From: Hydrogenispora sp.
GTDB taxonomy: Bacteria; Bacillota; UBA4882; UBA10575
Assembly: GCA_012837705.1 (NCBI GenBank)
Contig: DUQQ01000008.1
Coordinates: 1 to 64,000, forward strand
Direction: 5' to 3'
Length of the DNA: 64,000 bases
The notes beneath the pieces are model-generated. The model was given only the letters and a program-made list of their open reading frames with translations. It was not told where the DNA came from and did not search any database. The position numbers and the translations under genes are program-made. Position 1 is the first letter of the stretch. Every line of letters begins with the position of its first letter. Of this stretch, positions 58,504 to 64,000 are shown piece after piece.

Positions 58504-58915
58504 GATCCCGGTGGAGGGCAATAATTTTACGACCGCTGGTGAAGCGGCCAGCAGGGTGAAGAGAACCCTGCAAAAACTCGGTATCGATTCCGCACTGATC
58601 AGAAGAGTTTCCATAGCCACCTACGAAGCAGAGATGAATATTGTGATCCATGCCGAATACGGTAAGATTGTTCTCCAAGTCGATGCCGGAGGAGTGACCG
58701 TGCTGGCCGAAGATCGGGGGAAAGGGATTCCCGATCTTAATCAAGCGATGACGGCCGGTTTTTCCACGGCTTCGGATCGGGCCCGCGCCATGGGTTTTGG
58801 GGCGGGCATGGGGCTACCGAATATAAAGAAATGCACCGACCAGCTGGAGATTGATACCCAAGTTAATGTCGGTACGAAGGTGGTCATGAAGTTCACTTAT
58901 CCGACCACTAGCTAA
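58478..58915 (+). CDS. GHKL ATP-binding protein, anti-sigma-factor/SpoIIAB-like
   Basis: A 145-residue stand-alone ATP-binding module of the RsbW/SpoIIAB type. N-box-like IATYEAEMNIVIHAEYG has the conserved Glu and Asn; G1 is AEDRGKGIPD and G2 is GFGAGMGLPNIKK. The ORF track uses GTG 58469, but GGGGGTGA is five bases before GTG 58478. Proteins of this type are regularly found in Clostridia between DRTGG and hydrogenase-like genes; whether it is a serine kinase or only binds ATP is not known. Overlaps the DRTGG gene. Confidence 0.85.
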   Translation: MSQPRVLLEIPVEGNNFTTAGEAASRVKRTLQKLGIDSALIRRVSIATYEAEMNIVIHAEYGKIVLQVDAGGVTVLAEDRGKGIPDLNQAMTAGFSTASDRARAMGFGAGMGLPNIKKCTDQLEIDTQVNVGTKVVMKFTYPTTS

Positions 58916-58955
58916 TACCTTTAGGTCAATGGGTCTTTGCACAGGAGGTGGTTTG

Positions 58956-60311
58956 GTGGAACTTCGCTCCCATTCCGTCGTCATGGATGCAGATAAGTGT
59001 ATCGGCTGTACCAACTGTATCAAACAATGTCCGACGGAAGCAATCCGCGTCCGTAGTGGTAAAGCTTTCATCCTCACAGAACGGTGTATTGATTGTGGGG
59101 AATGTATCCGGATCTGTAAAAATCATGCCAAAAAAGCCGTCTCTGCGGACCTTGAGACCTTGAAGCAGTATGAGTACCGGGTCGCTTTACCGGCCCCGAG
59201 TTTGTATGCCCAGTTTAAAGGGGAAAAGCCCGAAAAGATTATCGCCGCCCTCTCCCAAATCGGGTTCGATGAAGTTTACGAAGTGGCTTTTGCTGCCGAG
59301 CTGACTACCTGTGCGATCCATGATTACATTATGAACCAACGTCAAACCGACTCCGCGGGGCCGTACCCCCTGATTTCTTCCTCATGCCCCGCCGTTACCC
59401 GCTTGTTGCAAATCCGTTTTCCTAGTTTAATCCCGCATTTAATTCCGGTGGACCCACCCTATATTACTGCCGCCAAATGTTTTCTGCAGGAAAGACTACC
59501 GAGGTTAAACATCCCCCGGGAGAAAGTGGGTGTTTTTTTTATCACACCTTGTCCAGCGAAGATTACCGACCTCAACAATTATGGTCAGCATCTCGTCGAT
59601 GGCGCGCTCCCGATCAACCTCCTTTTTGGGGGGATCAACCATCTTCTGGTGGAGAAAGAACTTACCGCCGTTCCCCACCGGAGCTCCGGGATCGGAATCG
59701 GCTGGGCACGGGCTGGTGGGGAGAATTCTGGCGTTGGTGTCGGAAGCGCGCTGGCCGTTGATGGGATCCAGAATGTGGCCATCCTTTTAGAAGAGCTTGA
59801 ACTAGGCAAACTCCACGATATCGAGTATATCGAGGCCTTAGCTTGCCCGCAGGGTTGTGTCGGGGGCGCATTGACGGTGGAAAACCCCTTTGTTGCGCGG
59901 GCCATGATCCAAAAACTAGCCGGTCAATACGGTGATAAAACACTACCAAACGAGGTTCAAACGCTGTATGCGGAGTTAATAAAGGAAAGTGCGCGTTTCT
60001 TCACCCATGATAAGGTGGTTCACGATAAATCCGTATTGAGATTAGACCGGGATTTATCAAAAGCGATCACCAAACTGAACCGACTAGAAGCAATCTTGGC
60101 CAAACTACCGGAGATGGACTGTGGAGCCTGTGGTTCACCCACCTGCCGTTCGCTCGCGGAAGATATTGTTCAGGGTATTGCCCAACTAACCGATTGTATT
60201 TTTATCCTCCGTGAACAATTGGTAGAATTGGCTCAGCGGCTATTGGCTTTAGCCCAGATCCGACCGCCAGCGATGGGTTGGAACAACGAAAAGGGGGAGG
60301 GAGGAGAATGA
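58956..60311 (+). CDS. [FeFe]-hydrogenase-like Fe-S protein, group D/sensory type
   Basis: A 451-residue relative of HydA. Two ferredoxin motifs (CIGCTNCIKQCP and CIDCGECIRICKN) precede a hydrogenase large-subunit domain with reduced H-cluster motifs SSSCPAV (L1), TPCPAK (L2) and ACPQGCVGG (L3), then a C-terminal Fe-S domain MDCGACGSPTCRSLAEDI. No [2Fe-2S] N-terminus. This layout is that of the uncharacterised group D hydrogenases linked to trimeric hydrogenases; a sensory or assembly role is usually supposed. GTG 58956 lies seven bases after AGGAGG. It overlaps the second DRTGG gene by ATGA. Confidence 0.9.
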   Translation: MELRSHSVVMDADKCIGCTNCIKQCPTEAIRVRSGKAFILTERCIDCGECIRICKNHAKKAVSADLETLKQYEYRVALPAPSLYAQFKGEKPEKIIAALSQIGFDEVYEVAFAAELTTCAIHDYIMNQRQTDSAGPYPLISSSCPAVTRLLQIRFPSLIPHLIPVDPPYITAAKCFLQERLPRLNIPREKVGVFFITPCPAKITDLNNYGQHLVDGALPINLLFGGINHLLVEKELTAVPHRSSGIGIGWARAGGENSGVGVGSALAVDGIQNVAILLEELELGKLHDIEYIEALACPQGCVGGALTVENPFVARAMIQKLAGQYGDKTLPNEVQTLYAELIKESARFFTHDKVVHDKSVLRLDRDLSKAITKLNRLEAILAKLPEMDCGACGSPTCRSLAEDIVQGIAQLTDCIFILREQLVELAQRLLALAQIRPPAMGWNNEKGEGGE

Positions 60312-60640
60312 CCCTTGAAGAACTAGTCAAGGTGATCGATGCCACTGTCGTCACCGGTCATGAAAAATTGACGGCCAAGATTCGCGGTGTATATGTTTCC
60401 GATCTCTTAAGTGATGTCATCGGCCATGCGCAGGAGGGTCAGGTCTGGCTGACCATTCAAACCCATACCAATGTCGTCGCGGTTGCATTACTATTGAATT
60501 TAGCGGCCATTATTTTTACAGCGGGAGCTACTCCCGACGGAGAAACGGTCACTAAAGCCCAAAACGAAGGGATCGTTTTGCTTACGACCGCGCTGAGTAC
60601 GTATGAAACAGCTGGACGGCTGTACAGGAACCAGCAATGA
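60308..60640 (+). CDS. DRTGG-domain protein, second copy
   Basis: A 110-residue protein with the same plan as the gene at 58102: IRGVYVSDLLSDVIGHAQEG, VWLTIQTHTNVVAVALLLNL and AIIFTAGATPDGETVTKAQ. ATG 60308 overlaps the previous stop (ATGA) and has GGGAGGAG upstream. The two copies differ in most positions, so the duplication is old. The stop overlaps the PHP gene start (ATGA). Confidence 0.82.
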   Translation: MTLEELVKVIDATVVTGHEKLTAKIRGVYVSDLLSDVIGHAQEGQVWLTIQTHTNVVAVALLLNLAAIIFTAGATPDGETVTKAQNEGIVLLTTALSTYETAGRLYRNQQ

Positions 60641-61377
60641 AAGCCGTACTGAAAACCTACACCGCCGACCTCCATGTTCATACCACGCTTTCACCATGTG
60701 CCGAACGGCAGATGGTCCCGGAACAGGTTTTTGCCCGAGCGATCAAGGCGGGGATTGACGTTTTAGCCATAACGGACCATAATTCCACTTGGAACCTTCC
60801 GGCTTTTCTGCGCCATTGCCCGCCAGGGCTTTGGGTGATCCCGGGAATGGAAGTCCAGACCAAAGAAGAGATTCACCTGGTTTGTTTGTTTCCGGAGTTG
60901 GATGCGGCGATGGAGTGGGGGAGAAAGGTCCGCACTTTGCTACCGTCGGTAAAAAATAAAAAAACCTATTTCGGATCACAAACCATCCTGGATGGGAACG
61001 GAAAGCCCCGCGGTGAAGAGGAACTCCTCCTTTTAAACTCGATTCCCCTGTCGTTGGGTGAAACCGTTTTTCAGGTGCGGCGCCTCGGTGGGGTGATTTA
61101 CCCCGCCCATATTGACCGCTCGGCTTTCAGCATTATTTCGCAAATTGGCTTTCTCCCACCGAGCCCGACATTTACCGCGTTGGAAATTTCGCCCCGTGTC
61201 CCTTTGGCTAAATTGCGCCAACAATATCCCGAACATACCTTGATTCGCGCCTCGGATGCCCACGCTTTGGAACAAATCGGGGGCAAACCTTCGCGGTTAA
61301 TCATGGCGGAATTGCATTGGGAAGAATTTCTTCTTGCCCTTAACCAGCAGGAGCAAAGGAAGGTGATCGCCAATTAA
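60637..61377 (+). CDS. PHP-domain metal-dependent phosphoesterase-like protein
   Basis: A 246-residue PHP-domain protein. Metal-binding residues are in ADLHVHTTLSPC (HxH), ITDHNSTWN (DH), a Glu in IPGMEVQT with HLVCLF, VIYPAHID and ASDAHALEQIG. It is related to the family annotated as predicted metal-dependent phosphoesterases (TrpH-like). In hydrogenase clusters its substrate is unknown; a nucleotide or cofactor phosphate is possible. ATG overlaps the DRTGG stop, so it is translationally coupled. Confidence 0.88.
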   Translation: MKAVLKTYTADLHVHTTLSPCAERQMVPEQVFARAIKAGIDVLAITDHNSTWNLPAFLRHCPPGLWVIPGMEVQTKEEIHLVCLFPELDAAMEWGRKVRTLLPSVKNKKTYFGSQTILDGNGKPRGEEELLLLNSIPLSLGETVFQVRRLGGVIYPAHIDRSAFSIISQIGFLPPSPTFTALEISPRVPLAKLRQQYPEHTLIRASDAHALEQIGGKPSRLIMAELHWEEFLLALNQQEQRKVIAN

Positions 61378-61411
61378 CATTAATGTAACAATGTAAATCC
61401 TAGGTTACACG

Positions 61412-61440
61412 TTGAATTATTATTAAAATAATGGTAATCT
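61412..61440 (+). promoter_or_regulatory. possible promoter of the NuoE-like/NuoF-like genes
   Basis: TTGAAT, 17-base spacer, TAATCT. A short inverted repeat TGTAAC-N14-GTTACA lies just upstream (61386-61409). Moderate match only. Confidence 0.35.
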
Positions 61441-61478
61441 GAAGCGAGGAGTTAGATCTACTGAGGAGGCAATCAAAG

Positions 61479-61976
61479 ATGACAGAAACATGTTGTCGGA
61501 GTTTTTCGGAAGAACAATATCGGGACTTGGATAAGGTTATTGCCCAGTACCAAGGCAAGCCCGGCGGGTTAATTCCCGTTCTTCACCAAGCCCAGCTTAT
61601 CTTTGGTTATCTTCCGAAAGAAATACAGATAAGGGTGGCGGAAGGTTTAAACGTCCCCTTAAGCGAAGTATATGGTGTGGTAACTTTTTACTCCTTCTTT
61701 TCGCAACAACCCCGGGGCAAACACACGATTGGTGTCTGCTTGGGAACGGCTTGCTATGTGAAAGGGGCCGCTGACATTGTGGAAGCTCTTGAGGAAGAGC
61801 TGGAGATAAAAGTAGGCGAGACCACAGCAAACGGTGATTTCACCCTGATGGTAACCCGTTGTGTGGGTGCCTGTGGACTAGCCCCGGTGTTGACGGTCGG
61901 GGAAGATGTTTATGGCCGTTTAACTGCCGATAAGATCCCGGAGGTCCTTAAGCATTACCAAAAAACCGAAGCATAA
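61479..61976 (+). CDS. hydC: NADH-dependent hydrogenase subunit HydC (NuoE-like)
   Basis: [2Fe-2S] subunit of the NAD-linked, usually bifurcating, [FeFe] hydrogenase. 165 residues. N-terminal helical part has GGLIPVLHQAQLIFGYLPKE; cluster ligands are in GVCLGTACYVKGA and TRCVGACGLAPVLT. AGGAGG upstream of ATG. NuoF-like hydB follows after a small ATP-binding gene, the usual order nuoE-ATPase-nuoF of Clostridia. Confidence 0.93.
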   Translation: MTETCCRSFSEEQYRDLDKVIAQYQGKPGGLIPVLHQAQLIFGYLPKEIQIRVAEGLNVPLSEVYGVVTFYSFFSQQPRGKHTIGVCLGTACYVKGAADIVEALEEELEIKVGETTANGDFTLMVTRCVGACGLAPVLTVGEDVYGRLTADKIPEVLKHYQKTEA

Positions 61977-62028
61977 AGTTTTTTATTTCTCCTCCTTGTG
62001 ATTTTTGGATCAAAGTCGGTGATCGCCG

Positions 62029-62574
62029 ATGAAGGATTTATCTCTTTACCTTTTAGATCTGGCTCAAAATTCATTGCAGGCGGGCGCAACTTTAATCCGA
62101 TTCCACCTAAATGAACTGGTCGCAGAGGGTCGTTTGGTCATTGTGATCGAAGACAACGGTAGAGGAATGAGTTCCGTCGAGATTCAGCAAGTAGTCGACC
62201 CTTTTTACACTACGCGGACCACCAGAAAAGTGGGGTTGGGCCTTTCCCTTTTCGCGGCTGCGGCTAAGCGTTGCAATGGTAAACTTTCCATCTCTTCCCA
62301 ACCGGGGAAAGGAACCAAATTAACCGCCAGCTTCCTTCTGCACCATTGGGATCGCCCCCCTTTGGGCGATATAGCCGGAACATTGATCGTTTTAATCGCG
62401 GGTAACCCCTACGTTGATTTTATATTCTGTTTCCAAAGGGAAGAAGCCAAGTATATCTTGGATACCACGAAGATTAAAGCACAACTGGAAGATGTTCCGA
62501 TTTGGACCCCAACGGTTTTGGCTTTTTTAGAAGTGGACATCAGAAAAGGATTATCCGAATTTGAAATCTTTTAA
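62029..62574 (+). CDS. GHKL ATP-binding protein between NuoE- and NuoF-like genes
   Basis: A 181-residue protein with a histidine-kinase-type ATPase domain and no membrane segment, sensor or H-box. N-box LYLLDLAQNSLQAGAT, G1 IEDNGRGMS, F-box-like DPFYTTRTTRKVGLGLSL with G2, and a final G region QPGKGTKL. The last 70 residues are not GHKL-like. This family is conserved inside clostridial hydrogenase operons, but its partner is unknown. Start ATG follows GTGATCGCCG with no clear ribosome site. Confidence 0.85.
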   Translation: MKDLSLYLLDLAQNSLQAGATLIRFHLNELVAEGRLVIVIEDNGRGMSSVEIQQVVDPFYTTRTTRKVGLGLSLFAAAAKRCNGKLSISSQPGKGTKLTASFLLHHWDRPPLGDIAGTLIVLIAGNPYVDFIFCFQREEAKYILDTTKIKAQLEDVPIWTPTVLAFLEVDIRKGLSEFEIF

Positions 62575-62611
62575 AACTAACAAGCTATATTAAGGAAGAA
62601 GGGAAGGAACA

Positions 62612-64000
62612 ATGAAGCTATATCGTGCTCATGTTTTAGTCTGTGGCGGCGCGGGTTGTCTTTCAACGGGCTGTAAAGCAGTTCTGGACAGGTTTACTGA
62701 CGAAATAAAGGCCCACAACCTGGAAGAAGAAGTGCATGTAGTGGAAACCGGATGTATCGGCACCTGTGATTTGGGACCGGTGATCGTGATCTATCCGGAA
62801 GGAATCTTTTATAAGGAAGTAACCCCGGATGATGTTAAGGAAATCGTGGAAGAACACCTGTTAAAGGGGAGGTTAGTTACCCGTCTCCTCTATGAACGGC
62901 CGGTTTCCGGCGGACAGATCCCCTTTTATAACGAGATTGATTTCTTCCGGAAGCAAAAACGGATTGCTTTACGCAACGTTGGGATGATCAATCCGGAAGT
63001 GATTGAAGAATATATTGCGCGTGACGGTTACATCGCTTTAGGCAAGGTCCTGACCCAATACACCCCCGAACAGGTCATCCAAGTGATTAAAGACTCTGGT
63101 TTACGGGGAAGGGGTGGGGCAGGGTTCCCCACCGGATTGAAATGGGAGTTTACGATGAAAGCTCCTGGGGAAGAAAAGTACGTGGTTTGCAACGCAGACG
63201 AAGGGGATCCGGGTGCGTTTATGGACCGTAGTGTTTTGGAAGGCGACCCTCATTCGGTTATCGAAGCGATGGCGATCGCCGGTTATGCGGTCGGCGCGAG
63301 CCAAGGTTATGTCTATGTTCGGGCAGAATACCCCTTGGCCGTGCAAAGGTTGGAAAACGCCATTGAAAAAGCGCGGGCCTTTGGGATGCTTGGGAAGAAT
63401 ATCTTAGGCACCGCCTTCAGTTTTGACTTGGAAATTCGCGTCGGGGCGGGCGCTTTTGTCTGCGGTGAAGAGACGGCCCTCTTAGCATCGCTCGAAGGAA
63501 AACGGGGAGAACCCCGGCCGAAACCACCTTTTCCGGCTTCACAAGGCTTGTGGGGTAAACCTACTTTAATCAACAATGTTGAGACCTTCGCCAATATTCC
63601 TGCGATCATCAACCAGGGTGCCGACTGGTTTCGACAGATCGGGACCAAAAACAGCCCGGGAACAAAGGTCTTTGCTTTAGCCGGAAAGGTTAACAATACG
63701 GGTCTGGTTGAAGTGCCAATGGGTGTGACACTACGGGAGATCATCTTCGAATTGGGCGGCGGGATTCCCAACCATAAACGCTTCAAAGCGGCGCAAACCG
63801 GTGGCCCTTCCGGCGGTTGCCTCACCGAAAAGGATCTGGATCAACCGATCGATTATGAATCATTGGTGGCGGCGGGTTCAATGATGGGTTCCGGTGGCCT
63901 GATTGTGATGGATGAAGACAACTGTATGGTGGATGTGGCCCGCTTCTTCTTGGAATTTACCCAGGATGAATCCTGTGGCAAATGTACGCCTTGTCGCATC
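62612..64000 (+). CDS. hydB: NADH-dependent hydrogenase subunit HydB (NuoF-like), 5' part
   Basis: FMN- and NAD-binding subunit; not in the track because it runs off the window. 463 codons are visible. ATG 62612 is preceded by GGGAAGGAAC. An N-terminal thioredoxin-like [2Fe-2S] domain (VCGGAGCLSTGC, TGCIGTCDLGP) is followed by the NuoF core: GLRGRGGAGFPTGLKW (FMN/NAD), VCNADEGDPGAFMDRSVLEG, GAFVCGEETALLASLEG, NNVETFANIP and ESCGKCTPCR, ligands of the [4Fe-4S] N3 cluster. C-terminal ferredoxin motifs must lie beyond the end. With hydC and hydA it should form the NAD-linked hydrogenase. Confidence 0.95.
   Translation, partial: MKLYRAHVLVCGGAGCLSTGCKAVLDRFTDEIKAHNLEEEVHVVETGCIGTCDLGPVIVIYPEGIFYKEVTPDDVKEIVEEHLLKGRLVTRLLYERPVSGGQIPFYNEIDFFRKQKRIALRNVGMINPEVIEEYIARDGYIALGKVLTQYTPEQVIQVIKDSGLRGRGGAGFPTGLKWEFTMKAPGEEKYVVCNADEGDPGAFMDRSVLEGDPHSVIEAMAIAGYAVGASQGYVYVRAEYPLAVQRLENAIEKARAFGMLGKNILGTAFSFDLEIRVGAGAFVCGEETALLASLEGKRGEPRPKPPFPASQGLWGKPTLINNVETFANIPAIINQGADWFRQIGTKNSPGTKVFALAGKVNNTGLVEVPMGVTLREIIFELGGGIPNHKRFKAAQTGGPSGGCLTEKDLDQPIDYESLVAAGSMMGSGGLIVMDEDNCMVDVARFFLEFTQDESCGKCTPCRI

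Noticed and set aside
1-64000. CRISPR array, insertion sequence, prophage or rRNA operon
   Set aside because: No regularly spaced direct repeats, transposase, integrase, phage structural gene or rRNA sequence was seen on either strand.

Overview
The window looks like chromosome of a spore-forming, strictly anaerobic, hydrogen-metabolising member of the Bacillota (Clostridia-like; a Hydrogenispora/Limnochordia-type lineage would fit, but no 16S or close marker is present to prove it). Reasons: spoIVA, the spoIIAA-spoIIAB-sigF operon with a DacF-type carboxypeptidase, a Phe T-box leader, a SpoVD-type PBP, addBA instead of recBCD, [FeFe] hydrogenase genes, Shine-Dalgarno sites close to AAGGAGG and very frequent TTG/GTG starts. 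The MurE DNPR motif points to a meso-diaminopimelate cell wall. No insertion sequence, prophage, CRISPR array or rRNA operon was seen.

Layout. 1-5.0 kb: end of dut, a small membrane protein, a DUF512 radical-SAM-like protein, der, plsY, gpsA. 5.1-11 kb: a secreted CBM9-like protein, spoIVA, HU, signal peptidase, a metallo-hydrolase, hemZ. 11-17 kb: a membrane-anchored PpiC foldase with TPRs, hisS-aspS, a 6S RNA, 5-formyl-THF cyclo-ligase, a PspC protein. 17-24.4 kb: addB-addA, then folE2 on the minus strand. 24.5-30.4 kb: dacF, spoIIA operon, folP-folK, threonine aldolase. 30.5-32.8 kb: a [2Fe-2S] protein and the catalytic [FeFe] hydrogenase. 33-37 kb: tRNA-Val, yqzL, Phe T-box, pheST. 37.1-39.6 kb: an AT-rich agr-like island (agrB, agrD missed by the ORF track, and a seven-TM sensor that lacks kinase catalytic residues). 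39.6-46.5 kb: zapA, a CvpA/zinc-ribbon protein, U32 peptidase, rpsO-pnp, a tiny membrane ORF. 46.6-57.4 kb: a shortened mra/dcw cluster, mraZ-rsmH-ftsL-pbp-murE-murF-mraY-ftsW and then murA. 57.5-64 kb: a SPOR protein and a hydrogenase accessory/bifurcating cluster (DRTGG, two GHKL proteins, a second hydrogenase-like Fe-S protein, PHP protein, NuoE- and NuoF-like subunits), cut by the window end.

How it fits together: HydC (NuoE-like), HydB (NuoF-like) and a HydA-type subunit normally form an NAD-linked hydrogenase. Here the catalytic subunit with its own promoter lies about 30 kb upstream of the NuoE/NuoF genes, while the local cluster holds a second, probably non-catalytic or sensory, hydrogenase-like protein among regulatory-looking proteins. 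The most unusual element is the agr-like cassette: AgrB keeps both catalytic residues and AgrD carries a clear thiolactone-type core, but the adjacent AgrC-like protein has no phospho-acceptor histidine or N-box asparagines and no response regulator follows.
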